From positions 1-54,864 of the forward strand of contig JAFECB010000019.1 of assembly GCA_018242365.1 (NCBI GenBank): a stretch of 54,864 nt of DNA. Reading direction: 5' to 3'. Below, one piece after another: positions 36,097 to 46,034 of this stretch; positions within the stretch are counted from its first letter, which is position 1; each line of letters opens with the position of its first letter. The translations under genes were made by a program, and so were the position numbers. The notes beneath the pieces were generated by a model. The model saw only the letters and a program-made list of their open reading frames with translations, did no database searches and was not told where the DNA came from. This stretch comes from Pseudomonadota bacterium. GTDB lineage: Bacteria > Pseudomonadota > Gammaproteobacteria > Xanthomonadales > Xanthomonadaceae.

Positions 36097-37740
36097 ATGC
36101 GCCGATTGCCGCTCGCCCTGAGCCTCGCCCTGCTCGTCGCCTGCCAGCAGGCCACGCCGCCCGCCGCAACTTCATCGAAACCCGCAACAGCAACCGCGGC
36201 AGCGCCACCGGCCTTCGCGTTCGAAGAAGCCACGGTCGCCGACTTGCAACGGAAAATGCAGGCCGGCTCGCTCACCAGTCGCGCCCTGGTGCAGGCCTAC
36301 CTCGACCGCATTGCTGCGGTCGATCGCGCAGGGCCAGCGCTGAACGCGATCATCGAACTCAATCCCGATGCGCTCAAGGACGCCGCCGCGCTCGATGCCG
36401 AACGCAAGGCCGGAAAGATTCGCGGCCCGCTGCACGGTATCCCGATCCTGCTCAAGGACAATATCGACGCGCTGCCGATGGTGAATTCCGCCGGCTCGCT
36501 GGCGCTGGCCGACAACCGCCCGAGCCGCGACGCCTTCCTGGTTGCCCGCCTGCGCGCCGCTGGTGCGGTGATCCTCGGCAAGACCAATCTGTCGGAATGG
36601 GCAAATTTCCGATCCAACCATGCCAGCTCGGGCTGGAGCGGCCGCGGTGGCCAGACCCGCAATCCCTATGTGCTGGACCGCAACCCCTGTGGTTCCAGCG
36701 CCGGCACCGGCACCGCGATCTCCGCCAATCTCGCCAGCGCCGGCATCGGCACCGAGACCGACGGCAGCATCCTGTGCCCGGCATCGATGACCGGCTTGGT
36801 CGGCATCAAGCCCACGCTGGGGCTGGTCAGCCGCAGCGGCATCATCCCGCTGGCCCATTCGCAGGACACCGCCGGCCCGATGGCGCGTAGCGTTGCCGAT
36901 GCCGCCGCACTGCTGACCGCGATGGCCGGGCCCGACCCCAGCGACCCGGCGACGTCCGACAGCGCCGCACACGCCACCGACTACACCCACGCGCTCCAGC
37001 CGGGAACGCTGCGCGGCAAGCGGATCGGCATCGTGCGGCAATTGGCTGGAATCGAGCCCAACGCCGACCGCGCGCTGGAGGCCGCCATCGCCATCCTCAA
37101 GGCACAGGGTGCGATCATCGTGGATCCGGTCGAGGTTCCGAATATCAACGCACTCGGCGCTGACGAGCTCACCGTATTGCTGTACGAGTTCAAGCACGAC
37201 ATCGCAAGCTACCTCGCCCACGCCAACGTCCCATCGAAATCACTCGCCGACCTGATCGCGTTCAACCAGGCCCACGCCGATCGCGAATTACCGTGGTTCG
37301 GGCAGGAACTGTTCGAACAGGCGCAGGCCAAGGGTCCGTTGACCGACAAGGCCTATCTGGATGCACTGGCGCGGATGCAGCAGCACGCCGGTCCGGAAGG
37401 CATCGACGCTGCGCTGGCCGCGCACCACCTCGACGCCCTGCTAGCACCGTCCTGGGGCCCAGCCTTCCCCACCGATCCGCTACTCGGTGACCACGTCGTG
37501 AGCGGCGATCCCACCATCGGTGGGGTCTCGCAGATCGCCGCCGTCGCCGGCTATCCCTCGATCACAGTGCCAGCAGCAATGGCGCATGGCCTGCCGGTCG
37601 GGATCGTGTTCATGGGCGCGAAGTGGAGCGAACCGACCCTGATCGCCATCGCCTACGGCTTCGAACAGGCCAGCCATGCGCGACAGCCGCCGCGCTTCCT
37701 GCCGACGCTGGTCACGACACGTCCGCAGCCTGCACACTGA
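36097..37740 (+). CDS. Amidase-signature lipoprotein
   Basis: 547-residue amidase of the GGSSGG/amidase-signature superfamily. The Ser-cisSer-Lys triad is visible as Lys120 in ILLKDNID, Ser200 in PCGSSAGTG and Ser224 in TDGSILCP; spacing Ser200-Ser224 (24) equals that of characterised members. A signal with lipobox LLVACQQ places the lipidated Cys at residue 16, so the enzyme faces the periplasm. GGAG precedes the ATG at 36097. The substrate is unknown. Periplasmic lipid-anchored amidases of this type occur across Xanthomonadaceae and are often annotated as putative secreted amidases. Confidence 0.9.
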   Translation: MRRLPLALSLALLVACQQATPPAATSSKPATATAAAPPAFAFEEATVADLQRKMQAGSLTSRALVQAYLDRIAAVDRAGPALNAIIELNPDALKDAAALDAERKAGKIRGPLHGIPILLKDNIDALPMVNSAGSLALADNRPSRDAFLVARLRAAGAVILGKTNLSEWANFRSNHASSGWSGRGGQTRNPYVLDRNPCGSSAGTGTAISANLASAGIGTETDGSILCPASMTGLVGIKPTLGLVSRSGIIPLAHSQDTAGPMARSVADAAALLTAMAGPDPSDPATSDSAAHATDYTHALQPGTLRGKRIGIVRQLAGIEPNADRALEAAIAILKAQGAIIVDPVEVPNINALGADELTVLLYEFKHDIASYLAHANVPSKSLADLIAFNQAHADRELPWFGQELFEQAQAKGPLTDKAYLDALARMQQHAGPEGIDAALAAHHLDALLAPSWGPAFPTDPLLGDHVVSGDPTIGGVSQIAAVAGYPSITVPAAMAHGLPVGIVFMGAKWSEPTLIAIAYGFEQASHARQPPRFLPTLVTTRPQPAH

Positions 37741-37774
37741 TTCCGACAGGTGCCATCGCCAACGTGGTGCTGGC

Positions 37775-39154
37775 TCAAACCTCGATTGCACCGCGCTTGC
37801 GCACGATCAGCATCGCGATCTCCAGCGACTGCTCGTAGTTCAGGCGTGGATCGACGGTGCTGCGGTAATCACGATGCAGGTCGGCTTCGGTCAACTGGCG
37901 CGCGCCGCCCAGGCATTCGGTCACGTTCTCGCCGGTCAACTCCAGGTGCACGCCACCCAGCCGTGTCCCGGCAGCGGCATGCAGGTCGAAGGCCTGCTCG
38001 ATCTCGCTGCGGATGTTGCGGAACTGGCGGGTCTTGAAACCGTTCTGGGTGGATTCGGTATTGCCGTGCATCGGATCGCAGACCCACAGCACGCGCCTGC
38101 CCTCTCGCTTCACCGCATCGAGCAGCGCCGGCAACTTGTCCGCGATGTTCCCCGCGCCCATGCGATGGATCAGGCCCAGGCGGCCGGGCTCGTCGTGCGG
38201 GTTCAGGACGTCGATCAAACGCAACAGCGCATCCGGACTGACCGAGGGCCCGATCTTGACCGCAATCGGATTGGCGATGCCGCGGAAGTACTCCACATGC
38301 GCGCCGTCCAGCGCCGCCGTGCGCATGCCGATCCACGGGAAATGCGTGCTCAGGTTGAACCAGCCATCGGCACGCGGCACCTGCCGTGTCTGCGACTCCT
38401 CGTAGGGCAGCAGCAGGGCTTCGTGCGAGGTATGGAAATCGACCCGACTGAAGCTCTGGATCCGCCTGCCCGCCAGGGTCTCCATGAAACGCAGGGCGTC
38501 ACCGATGTTGGCGACCATCTTCTGGTAATCGGCGGCATGCGGGGATTCGCGCACCCAGCCCAGATCCCAGAATTCCGGATGGTGCAGGTCGGCGAAACCG
38601 CCGTCGATCAGCGAACGCACGAAGTTCATCGTCATCGCGCTGCGCGCATGCGCGCGGATCATCCGGCGCGGATCGGGGCGACGTGCCGCCTCCGTGAATT
38701 CGGGGCTGTTGACGATGTCGCCGCGATAACAGGGCAAGGTCACGCCGTCGCGCGTTTCGACATCGGCCGAGCGCGGCTTGGCGTACTGGCCGGCAAAGCG
38801 CCCGACCCGTACCACCGGCAGTTTCAGCCCGTGCACCAGCACCAGGCTCATTTGCAGCAGCACCTTGAGCCGGTTGGTGATGGTGTCGGAACTGCATTCG
38901 GCGAAGGTTTCCGCGCAGTCGCCACCTTGCAGCAGGAAGGCCTTGCCTTCTTGCGCGTCGGCCAGCTGCTGTTTGAGGCTGAGGATCTCGCGCGAGGTCA
39001 CCAGCGGCGGCAACGCTTTCAGCTCGTTGAAGCTGTTCTCCAGCGCCTCGGCATCCGGATAGCTCGGCATCTGCACGCCGGCACGCGCGCGCCAGGTGTC
39101 GGGTGTCCAAGGCTCGTGGATGGCGTGGATGGGTTCGATGCTGGCGCTTGGCAT
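37775..39154 (-). CDS. Class II 3-deoxy-7-phosphoheptulonate (DAHP) synthase
   Basis: Condenses phosphoenolpyruvate with erythrose-4-phosphate, the first step of aromatic amino acid synthesis. 459 residues, the plant-like class II enzyme. Metal and substrate motifs are LLQGGDCAETFAEC, VRVGRFAGQYAKPRS, VKIGPSV, WVCDPMHGNT and HLELTGENVTECLGG. Class I AroF/G/H enzymes are shorter and unrelated in sequence. It is transcribed singly on the minus strand, convergent with the amidase and upstream of nothing related. Confidence 0.94.
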   Translation of the reverse strand: MPSASIEPIHAIHEPWTPDTWRARAGVQMPSYPDAEALENSFNELKALPPLVTSREILSLKQQLADAQEGKAFLLQGGDCAETFAECSSDTITNRLKVLLQMSLVLVHGLKLPVVRVGRFAGQYAKPRSADVETRDGVTLPCYRGDIVNSPEFTEAARRPDPRRMIRAHARSAMTMNFVRSLIDGGFADLHHPEFWDLGWVRESPHAADYQKMVANIGDALRFMETLAGRRIQSFSRVDFHTSHEALLLPYEESQTRQVPRADGWFNLSTHFPWIGMRTAALDGAHVEYFRGIANPIAVKIGPSVSPDALLRLIDVLNPHDEPGRLGLIHRMGAGNIADKLPALLDAVKREGRRVLWVCDPMHGNTESTQNGFKTRQFRNIRSEIEQAFDLHAAAGTRLGGVHLELTGENVTECLGGARQLTEADLHRDYRSTVDPRLNYEQSLEIAMLIVRKRGAIEV

Positions 39155-39218
39155 GGTCTGGATCGGATTCCGTGATGCTGCATTGCATCATCACGGGACG
39201 ACGCAGGCAGCGCAAGCC

Positions 39219-39737
39219 TCAGCGACGAAACCAACGGGAATCACGACCTTTGAATCCGGCATACAGGGCACCCAGCCCCAGCCCGACGAACCACAGGAAA
39301 GCCCACATCGGCATCGACAGGCCAAGGAAGGTCCAGTCGATATTGGCGCAGTCGCCGGTGGCCTGCAGCACCTTGCGCGCCGCACCGAGCCAGGAATATT
39401 GCTCGACGATGTAGTTGAGCCCAGGCCCGCAGGTCGGCATCCCCGGCGGATACATCTGCACCCAACTATGCCGCCCGGCGTAGGCCATGCCGACGGCGGA
39501 GGACAGGAATGCCAACACGCCCCAGACGCGACGCCCCCCCGCCCCCTTCGGCGCATGCAGGCCACCGAGCAGGAACATCAGGCCGAGCGCCGCGAAACAC
39601 AGGCGCTGGAAGATGCAGAACGGGCACGGTTCGATGCCGAGCTGGAACTGCACGTACAGGGCGTAGCCCAGCAAGCCTGCACAGGCGAGGAAGCCAGTCA
39701 GGAACTGCGCGCGAAACGACCAACGGAAAGGATTCAT
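39219..39737 (-). CDS. dsbB: Disulfide bond formation protein DsbB
   Basis: Inner membrane oxidase that reoxidises DsbA using ubiquinone. 172 residues with four transmembrane helices. The two functional cysteine pairs are present: Cys38 and Cys41 in EPCPFCIFQR, and Cys103 and Cys130 in PTCGPGL and TGDCANIDW, almost the same positions as in E. coli (41, 44, 104, 130). No dsbA is adjacent. It lies 60 bp upstream of the class II DAHP synthase start on the same strand. Confidence 0.95.
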   Translation of the reverse strand: MNPFRWSFRAQFLTGFLACAGLLGYALYVQFQLGIEPCPFCIFQRLCFAALGLMFLLGGLHAPKGAGGRRVWGVLAFLSSAVGMAYAGRHSWVQMYPPGMPTCGPGLNYIVEQYSWLGAARKVLQATGDCANIDWTFLGLSMPMWAFLWFVGLGLGALYAGFKGRDSRWFRR

Positions 39738-39790
39738 GCCGTCAACTTCAGTGGCTCCCTTCGATTATCCGGCATTCCGCGCAAAAAACG

Positions 39791-39815
39791 AAAAACCCCG
39801 GCGAGGCCGGGGCTT
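39791..39815 (-). terminator. Rho-independent terminator of the ribosomal protein cluster
   Basis: On the minus strand AGCCCCGGC and GCCGGGGT form a stem around a short loop, followed by TTTTTCGTTTTTTGCG. It lies 33 bp after the rplQ stop and closes the alpha operon. Confidence 0.9.
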
Positions 39816-39847
39816 TCCTGACGCTGTTGCTTGGTGACCCGGAGGGA

Positions 39848-40222
39848 TCAGTCAGCCGCCTGCTGCGGGCGATCCACCAGTTCGACATAGGCCATAGGCG
39901 CATTGTCGCCAGCGCGGAAGCCGCACTTGAGGATGCGCAGGTAGCCACCCGGACGCGCGGAATAGCGCGGGCCCAGCACGGTGAACAAGGTGCCCACGGC
40001 TTCCTTGTCGCGCAGGCGCGAGAAGGCCAGACGGCGATTGGCCACGCCATCGGTCTTGGCCAGGGTGATCAGCGGCTCGGCGACGCGGCGCAGTTCCTTG
40101 GCCTTCGGCAGGGTGGTACGGATGATTTCGTGCTTGATCAGCGACGCCGCCATGTTCGTGAACATCACCTGGCGATGGGCGCTGGTGCGGTTGAACTTGC
40201 GGCCGGATTTCTGGTGGCGCAT
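39848..40222 (-). CDS. rplQ: 50S ribosomal protein L17
   Basis: 124 residues, normal length. Recognised by [37 protein letters not shown] and the C-terminal [25 protein letters not shown]. It is last in the ribosomal cluster and is followed by a strong terminator. A gap of 224 bp with a stable hairpin separates it from rpoA, unusual because the two genes are normally a few tens of bases apart. Confidence 0.98.
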   Translation of the reverse strand: MRHQKSGRKFNRTSAHRQVMFTNMAASLIKHEIIRTTLPKAKELRRVAEPLITLAKTDGVANRRLAFSRLRDKEAVGTLFTVLGPRYSARPGGYLRILKCGFRAGDNAPMAYVELVDRPQQAAD

Positions 40223-40414
40223 GGGAGTGACTCCGTTTGAATGTTGGAACGATTGGACTTCGCTGTCGCCATCCTGGCGTTTGCTCGCAGGTCGCGAGCG
40301 GGTGGACTGCGGGTGGCCCGTGCCGGCATCCCTTGCCGGTCATGCCGCGAGCCTGAGGCTCGTCGGCGAAGCTGCAGGGCGGCCTTGTGACCGCCTGGCA
40401 GGTCAAACTTGAAT

Positions 40415-40440
40415 GACAGGCCGGGCGAACCCGGCCTGTC
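40415..40440 (-). other. Perfect hairpin with TTCG loop between rpoA and rplQ
   Basis: GACAGGCCGGG and CCCGGCCTGTC form an 11-bp perfect stem around a four-base loop that reads TTCG on the transcribed (minus) strand. It starts 7 bp after the rpoA stop. No T-run follows, so it may protect or process the message rather than end it. Confidence 0.7.
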
Positions 40441-40446
40441 GGAACA

Positions 40447-41445
40447 TCAACCCAGCATGCCGTGGGCGGAGACCCCGGCCGGCGGCCAGTTCTCCAGCTT
40501 CATGCCCAGCGACAACGCACGCTGCGCCAGCACTTCCTTGATCTCGGTGAGCGACTTCTTGCCGAGGTTCGGGGTCTTGAGCAGCTCGACTTCGGTCTTC
40601 TGGATCAGGTCACCGATGAAGTAGATGCTCTCGGCCTTGAGGCAGTTGGCCGAACGCACGGTCAACTCCAGGTCGTCGATCGGACGCAGCAGGATCGGGT
40701 CGACGCTGGCGTGCGCCGGCTTGGCCGCACCGCGCTCGCGGCTGGTGAAGTCACCGAACACCGACAGCTGGTCGCTGAGGATGTCGGCTGCGGTACGCAC
40801 CGCTGCCTCGGCGTCGATCGTGCCGTCGGTCTCGATGTCCAGCACCAGCTTGTCGAGGTCGGTGCGCTGTTCGACGCGCGCGGCATCCACCGCGTAGGCG
40901 ACCTTGCGCACCGGCGAGAACGAGGCGTCCAGCATCAGACGCCCGATCGTGCGGGACTCGTCGTCCGGACGGCGACGCGCCACGGCCGGCTGGTAACCGA
41001 ACCCGCGACTGATGGTCAGTCGCATGTTCAGCGCCACGTCCTTGGTCAGGTTGGCGATGACGTGCCCGGGGTTGAGCACGTCGACGTTGTGGGTGGTCTT
41101 GATGTCGCCAGCGGTGACGACGCCCGGGCCCTGCTTGCGCAGTTCCAGCACGTCGCTGTCGCCGTTGTGCATGCGCAGCGCGACGTCCTTGAGGTTGAGC
41201 AGCACCTCGAGCACGTCTTCCTGCATGCCTTCGACCGTGGTGTACTCGTGCAGCACGCCTTCGATCTCGACCTCGGTGATCGCAAAACCCGGGATCGACG
41301 AAAGCAGGACGCGCCGCAGCGCGTTGCCGAGGGTATGGCCGTAACCACGTTCCAGCGGTTCGATCACGACCTTGGCGCGGGTATCGGTGATGCGCTCGAT
41401 CTGCGGCCCGCGCGGGCGCAGGATTTGGGTGGCGGTAGCCGTCAT
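40447..41445 (-). CDS. rpoA: DNA-directed RNA polymerase subunit alpha
   Basis: 332 residues. N-terminal assembly domain (about 1-230) with [22 protein letters not shown] and SRGFGYQPA, a flexible linker, and C-terminal domain (about 245-325) with [20 protein letters not shown] and [19 protein letters not shown]. That domain contacts upstream DNA and activators. The start [11 protein letters not shown] (41445) is preferred over an in-frame ATG 45 bp upstream. Cotranscribed with rpsM, rpsK and rpsD. Confidence 0.98.
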   Translation of the reverse strand: MTATATQILRPRGPQIERITDTRAKVVIEPLERGYGHTLGNALRRVLLSSIPGFAITEVEIEGVLHEYTTVEGMQEDVLEVLLNLKDVALRMHNGDSDVLELRKQGPGVVTAGDIKTTHNVDVLNPGHVIANLTKDVALNMRLTISRGFGYQPAVARRRPDDESRTIGRLMLDASFSPVRKVAYAVDAARVEQRTDLDKLVLDIETDGTIDAEAAVRTAADILSDQLSVFGDFTSRERGAAKPAHASVDPILLRPIDDLELTVRSANCLKAESIYFIGDLIQKTEVELLKTPNLGKKSLTEIKEVLAQRALSLGMKLENWPPAGVSAHGMLG

Positions 41446-41494
41446 GCGTGTTGTCTCCTGCTGGCCCGCGATCAAGCGGGCCGATGACAATGGC

Positions 41495-42124
41495 TTACTT
41501 CGAGTAGAGCTCGACGATCAGCGCTTCGTTGATGTCGCTGGGCAGATCGGCGCGGTCCGGCACGGCCTTGAAGACGCCGCTGAACTTGCCCGCATCGACC
41601 TCGACCCACGAGGGCGCAAGGTTCATCTGCTCGGACACCGTCAGCGACTCCTTGACGCGGAGCTGGGCCTGGGCCTTTTCCGACAGTGCGATCGAGTCGC
41701 CGGCGCGGATCGCGTAGGACGGCAGGTTGACCGGCTTGCCGTTGACCATCACGCCCTTGTGGCTGACCAGCTGGCGCGCCGCCGGCCGGGTGACCGCGAA
41801 GCCCATCCGGTAGACGACGTTGTCCAGGCGGGTCTCCAGCAGGCGCAGGAGGTTTTCGCCGGTGTTGCCCTTCTTGGTAGCGGCTTTCTTGTAGTAGTTG
41901 CGGAACTGCCGCTCCAGCAGGCCATAGATGCGCTTGACCTTCTGCTTCTCGCGCAGCTGGGTGGCGTAGTCGGACAGCTTGCCGCGACGCGGAGTCGCGC
42001 CGTGCTGGCCGGGCTTCTGCTCCAGCTTGCACTTGGAATCGAGTGCGCGGGCCGGGGACTTCAGCGACAGGTCGGCGCCTTCGCGGCGCGCGAGCTTGCA
42101 GGTGGGACCGAGATAACGAGCCAT
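41495..42124 (-). CDS. rpsD: 30S ribosomal protein S4
   Basis: 209 residues. N-terminus [17 protein letters not shown]4 RNA-binding domain with [24 protein letters not shown]. Binds 16S rRNA early in assembly and, in E. coli, represses its own operon. The zinc-binding Cys cluster of some S4 proteins is absent (one Cys at the N-terminus). It sits between rpsK and rpoA with 20-50 bp gaps. A structured region upstream of rpsM could be its autoregulatory target. Confidence 0.98.
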   Translation of the reverse strand: MARYLGPTCKLARREGADLSLKSPARALDSKCKLEQKPGQHGATPRRGKLSDYATQLREKQKVKRIYGLLERQFRNYYKKAATKKGNTGENLLRLLETRLDNVVYRMGFAVTRPAARQLVSHKGVMVNGKPVNLPSYAIRAGDSIALSEKAQAQLRVKESLTVSEQMNLAPSWVEVDAGKFSGVFKAVPDRADLPSDINEALIVELYSK

Positions 42125-42143
42125 GTTCTAGTGCTCCCGTGCG

Positions 42144-42539
42144 TCAGACGCGACGCTTCTTCGGCGGACGGCACCCGTTGTGCGGGATCGGCGTCACGTC
42201 GATGATGTTGGTGATCTTGTAGCCCACGTTGTTCAGCGAGCGGACGGCGGACTCACGACCCGGACCCGGGCCTTTGATGCGCACTTCCAGCGACTTCACT
42301 CCGTAGTCCAGCGCGGCCTTGCCCGCCTTCTCGGCGGCCACCTGCGCGGCGAACGGCGTGGACTTGCGCGAACCGCGGAAGCCCGCGCCACCGGAGGTCG
42401 CCCACGAGAGCGCATTGCCCTGGCGGTCGGTGATGGTGACGATGGTGTTGTTGAACGACGCGTGCACGTGCGCGATGCCGTCGGTGACGACGCGACGCAC
42501 CTTCTTCTTGACGCGATTGGCTGCTGCCGGCTTGGCCAT
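42144..42539 (-). CDS. rpsK: 30S ribosomal protein S11
   Basis: 131 residues, full length. Signatures include [40 protein letters not shown] and the C-terminal [21 protein letters not shown]. Part of the small-subunit platform near the Shine-Dalgarno helix. 12 bp gap to rpsM upstream and 19 bp to rpsD. Confidence 0.98.
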   Translation of the reverse strand: MAKPAAANRVKKKVRRVVTDGIAHVHASFNNTIVTITDRQGNALSWATSGGAGFRGSRKSTPFAAQVAAEKAGKAALDYGVKSLEVRIKGPGPGRESAVRSLNNVGYKITNIIDVTPIPHNGCRPPKKRRV

Positions 42540-42551
42540 GATGTGTGCTCC

Positions 42552-42908
42552 TTACTTCTTGATGGCCTTGCGCGGGCCCTTGCGGGTACGCGCATTGGTA
42601 CGGGTCCGCTGACCACGCACCGGCAAGCCGCGACGGTGGCGCAGGCCACGGTAGCTGCCGAGGTCGATCAGACGCTTGATCGCCATGCCGACCTCGCGAC
42701 GCAGGTCGCCTTCGACCACGAACTTGCCGACTTCCGCACGCAGGCGTTCGACTTCAGGCTCGGACAGGTCGCGGATCTTGGTCGCGGCATTGACGCCAGC
42801 AGATTCACAGACCTTCCGGGAACGGGTACGGCCGATGCCGTAGATGCTTTGCAGCCCGACCCAGACATGCTTCTGGGCAGGCAGGTTAACGCCAGCGATA
42901 CGCGCCAT
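42552..42908 (-). CDS. rpsM: 30S ribosomal protein S13
   Basis: 118 residues. [19 protein letters not shown] and the C-terminal [20 protein letters not shown] identify it. It forms part of the head and the subunit bridge. It opens the alpha operon; a perfect TATAAT lies about 60 bp upstream and a hairpin-rich gap of 421 bp separates it from secY. No rpmJ lies between them. Confidence 0.98.
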   Translation of the reverse strand: MARIAGVNLPAQKHVWVGLQSIYGIGRTRSRKVCESAGVNAATKIRDLSEPEVERLRAEVGKFVVEGDLRREVGMAIKRLIDLGSYRGLRHRRGLPVRGQRTRTNARTRKGPRKAIKK

Positions 42909-43329
42909 GAGGCGATCTCCGATGAACGAATGTGCGTCAAGTCGTAACCCGACGCAGTGAACACGAAATTATATACGGATCCCGAGTGTTGTGGAAGCCA
43001 TGGCACCGAGGCGCCAAGACCCGGCATGGGGAGAGTGCCCATGCTCCGGCGAAAGCCCCGGATCCCGGGGAGTCTCGCGACCGTTCCGCACCAAGGCGGC
43101 GTGGTCACGCATCCATGTCGACTCCCATCCGGTCGTCCTGACCGGATGCCCGTCGGGGCCGAAACCCCGACGCGCCCCGCGCACTTCTCCGGCGCGCGGA
43201 TCGATCCGGGGCAACCCGCGCGCGGGACCGCCGCGCAAGTCGCCCATTTGCCGCTTCATGCGAATGCACAAGCGGCTGTTGTCACTTCCTCCAGCAAGCG
43301 GGAGGTGCCGGCAATCCACCACGCGCCGA
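42909..43329 (-). other. Structured leader between secY and rpsM
   Basis: 421 bp without any gene; no L36 frame is present. The minus strand carries at least four perfect stems: 43151-43172 (CGTCGGGG/CCCCGACG), 43126-43148 (CATCCGGTC/GACCGGATG), 43056-43070 (CCCCGG/CCGGGG) and 43024-43044 (GCATGGG/CCCATGC). They precede a promoter-like TATAAT. The GC-rich stems may mark secY termination, a regulatory leader, or both. Confidence 0.6.
42968..42996 (-). promoter_or_regulatory. Sigma-70 promoter candidate of the alpha operon
   Basis: Perfect -10 TATAAT (42968-42973) with TTCCAC 17 bp upstream (42991-42996), a poor -35. It would start transcription about 60 bp before rpsM, after the hairpin cluster. 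Confidence 0.5.
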
Positions 43330-44682
43330 TCAGCGCGGACGCGAACCGCCTTTCAGATTGGCCTTCTTCAACAGGCTTTCGTACTGGTGCGACATCAAAT
43401 GCGCCTGCACCTGCGCGATGAAGTCCATCACCACCACCACCACGATCAGCAGCGAGGTGCCACCGAAGTAGAACGACGCGCCGAGGCCCGTGCGCAGGTA
43501 ATCCGGCAACAGGCACACCAGCACCAGGTACAGCGCACCGGCCGCCGTCAGTCGGGTCAGCACGGCGTCGATGTACTCGCCGGTGGCCTTGCCGGGACGG
43601 ATGCCCGGGATCAGTGCGCCCGACTTCTTGAGGTTGTCGGCGGTTTCCTGCGAGTTGAACACCAGCGCGGTATAGAAGAACGCAAACCCGATAATCAGCG
43701 CCGCCTGCAGCACCATGTACAGCGGCTCACCGGGCGACAGAACCTGAGCCACCTTCTGCAGCCACACCGTGGCAGGCGAGCCGGACTGACCAAACCAGGT
43801 CGAGGCGGTCGCCGGGAACATGATGATCGACGAGGCGAAGATCGGCGGGATCACGCCCGACATGTTGAGCTTGAGCGGCAGGAACGAGGTCTGGTTCTGG
43901 TAACCGCTGCGCCCGCCCTGTCGGCGCGCGTAATTCACGGTGATGCGGCGCTGGCCGCTTTCCATGAACACCACGAACCAGGTGACGCAGAGCACGATCG
44001 CCAGGATGAAGAACACCGTGATCCACTGCATGTCGCCGCTGTTGGCCTGCTGCAGGGTGTTGATGACCGCACCCGGCAAGCCCGCCACGATGCCGGCGAA
44101 GATGATCAGGGACACGCCATTGCCGATGCCGCGCTCGGTGACTTGCTCACCCAGCCACATCAGGAACACGGTGCCGGCCGTCAACGAGACGATCGCGGTC
44201 AGCACGAAGCCGGGACCCGGGTTGTAGACCACAGGCAAGCCGCTGCCCGCGCCCTGGCTCTGCAGGGCAATGGCGATACCGGCCGACTGGAAGATCGCCA
44301 GGAACACCGAACTGATGCGGGAATACTGGGTGATCTTGCGACGGCCCGATTCGCCTTCCTTCTGCAAGGCCTTCAGGCTGGGCAGGATCTGCACCAGCAA
44401 CTGCATCACGATCGACGCCGAGATGTACGGCATCACGTTCAGCGCGAACAGGCTGAAACGCGCGAGCGCACCACCGGAGAACATGTTGAACATGTCCACG
44501 ATGGTGCCCTTCTGCGCATTCATCAGCTGCAACATCGCCTCGGGGTTGACCCCCGGGACCGGGATGTAGCACCCCAGCCGGTAGACGATCATCGCCCCGA
44601 CCACGAACAGCAGGCGGGAACGCAGCTCCGCGAACTTGCCGGCGCCGAGCAGCCCGGCCATCGATTCCGCGCTTCGCGACAT
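43330..44682 (-). CDS. secY: Protein translocase subunit SecY
   Basis: 450 residues forming the protein-conducting channel of the Sec translocon in the inner membrane, with ten expected transmembrane helices. Family signatures are [31 protein letters not shown] and [20 protein letters not shown]. The cytoplasmic loop with [19 protein letters not shown] binds the ribosome and SecA. It follows rplO with a 7 bp gap and is the last gene of the spc segment before a long non-coding gap. Confidence 0.98.
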   Translation of the reverse strand: MSRSAESMAGLLGAGKFAELRSRLLFVVGAMIVYRLGCYIPVPGVNPEAMLQLMNAQKGTIVDMFNMFSGGALARFSLFALNVMPYISASIVMQLLVQILPSLKALQKEGESGRRKITQYSRISSVFLAIFQSAGIAIALQSQGAGSGLPVVYNPGPGFVLTAIVSLTAGTVFLMWLGEQVTERGIGNGVSLIIFAGIVAGLPGAVINTLQQANSGDMQWITVFFILAIVLCVTWFVVFMESGQRRITVNYARRQGGRSGYQNQTSFLPLKLNMSGVIPPIFASSIIMFPATASTWFGQSGSPATVWLQKVAQVLSPGEPLYMVLQAALIIGFAFFYTALVFNSQETADNLKKSGALIPGIRPGKATGEYIDAVLTRLTAAGALYLVLVCLLPDYLRTGLGASFYFGGTSLLIVVVVVMDFIAQVQAHLMSHQYESLLKKANLKGGSRPR

Positions 44683-44689
44683 GCGCCGC

Positions 44690-45127
44690 TTACTCCGCCA
44701 GGCTGCCGCCGGCCGCTTCGATCGCGGCCTTGGCGCCGGCGGTCGCAGCGATGCCCTTGAGCACGTAAGCCTTGGTCACGCCGCCCTTGACCACCACCTT
44801 GGCGCGCTTGGCGGTGCTGGACACCAGGCCCGCAGCCTGCAAGGTCGCGAAGTCGACTTCACCCGCCGGCAGCTTGTCCAGCTGGTACAGCAGCACTTCG
44901 GCGTTGTCCTTGGCCTGCATCGACGCGAAACCGATCTTCGGCAGGCGACGCTGCATGGGCGACTGGCCGCCTTCGAAGCCGGCCTTGATCTTGCCCTTGC
45001 CCGAACGCGCGAACGAACCCTTGTGGCCGCGGCCGCAAGTCTTGCCGAGGCCGGAACCGATCCCGCGACCGACGCGCTTGGCGACCTGACGAGCACCCTC
45101 GGCGGGGCTCAGAGTATTCATCTTCAT
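44690..45127 (-). CDS. rplO: 50S ribosomal protein L15
   Basis: 145 residues. [36 protein letters not shown] identify it. Large-subunit assembly protein positioned near the peptidyl transferase region. Four bp after rpmD and 7 bp before secY, hence one transcript. Confidence 0.98.
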   Translation of the reverse strand: MKMNTLSPAEGARQVAKRVGRGIGSGLGKTCGRGHKGSFARSGKGKIKAGFEGGQSPMQRRLPKIGFASMQAKDNAEVLLYQLDKLPAGEVDFATLQAAGLVSSTAKRAKVVVKGGVTKAYVLKGIAATAGAKAAIEAAGGSLAE

Positions 45128-45131
45128 GGAA

Positions 45132-45320
45132 TCAATCCTCGACCTTGACCAGGTAGTGGAGCTGGTTGATCAGGCCACGCACCTGCGGGCTGTCCTTCAG
45201 CTCGCGGACGCTGTTGACCTTGCCCAGACCCAGCGCCTTGACCGACAGGCGGTGCCGCGACTGGGTGCCGCGCAGGCCCTTGACCAAGCGGACCTTGATG
45301 GTCTTGTTTGCATCAGACAT
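45132..45320 (-). CDS. rpmD: 50S ribosomal protein L30
   Basis: 62 residues with [20 protein letters not shown] and the [20 protein letters not shown] segment. Its start overlaps the rpsE stop by 8 bases. Ends VKVED. Confidence 0.97.
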   Translation of the reverse strand: MSDANKTIKVRLVKGLRGTQSRHRLSVKALGLGKVNSVRELKDSPQVRGLINQLHYLVKVED

Positions 45321-45852
45321 GGTTCAAGTCCTCCACCTTCTTGCCGCGCTTGGCCGCAATCCGGGCCGGCGACTGGACGGACTGCAAGCCCTTCACGGTG
45401 GCACGCACCAGGTTGATCGGGTTGCGCGAACCCACCGCCTTGGCCAGCACGTCCTTGACGCCGACGGCTTCCAGCACGGCACGCATGGCGCCACCGGCGA
45501 TCACGCCGGTACCTTCGGAGGCCGGCTGCATGTAGACACGCGCCGCGCCATGGCCGGCCTTGACCGGGTGGAACAGGGTGCCGTTCTTGAGGTCGACGCT
45601 GCACATGTTCTTGCGGGCACCTTCCATCGACTTCTGGATGGCCACCGGCACTTCACGCGCCTTGCCATAGCCGAAGCCGACCTTGCCGGCGCCATCACCC
45701 ACCACCGTCAGTGCGGTGAAGGTGAACTGGCGGCCGCCCTTGACGGTCTTGCTGACGCGGTTGACCGCGACCAGCTTCTCGATCATGCCGTCATCGACTT
45801 TTTCCTCGCGGGGACCGCGATCGCGGCCGCGGGATTCGCGTTGCTCTGCCAT
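45313..45852 (-). CDS. rpsE: 30S ribosomal protein S5
   Basis: 179 residues. Double-stranded RNA-binding-like N-domain with [18 protein letters not shown], then [23 protein letters not shown]. An N-terminal basic/acidic run ([17 protein letters not shown]) precedes it. The start at 45852 is preferred over a frame extension into the 182-bp gap after rplR. Works at the mRNA entry site with S3 and S4 and affects decoding fidelity. Confidence 0.97.
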   Translation of the reverse strand: MAEQRESRGRDRGPREEKVDDGMIEKLVAVNRVSKTVKGGRQFTFTALTVVGDGAGKVGFGYGKAREVPVAIQKSMEGARKNMCSVDLKNGTLFHPVKAGHGAARVYMQPASEGTGVIAGGAMRAVLEAVGVKDVLAKAVGSRNPINLVRATVKGLQSVQSPARIAAKRGKKVEDLNHV

Positions 45853-46034
45853 TTCGATATCTCGATAGTTGAAAGGATTTGCGGCGTTGCCGCTTATCGT
45901 TGTTGAGTGCCGCGGGTGCTCCGCTTCCACCGCAATCGGTGAAAGCGTCCGATGCAAGCCGCATCGGCGGTCACACTGGCGCGGGAACTACCCCACGCTT
46001 GAACGTCGGGCGGGACTCGACCCACCAAACGCCA
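45853..46034. other. Gap between rplR and rpsE
   Basis: 182 bp without a gene inside an otherwise compact cluster. On the minus strand it includes a short dyad, GATGCGGC near 45953-45965, but no clear promoter or terminator. Nothing else is identifiable. Confidence 0.35.

Noticed and set aside
42909..43329. rpmJ (L36) between secY and rpsM
   Set aside because: The classical site was read in all frames; no short frame with the L36 Cys/His pattern is present.
42991..44760. Long open frame on the plus strand opposite secY
   Set aside because: Its translation is rich in His, Arg and Gln without motif, and it lies exactly over secY, whose protein is unmistakable. High GC content makes such antisense frames common.
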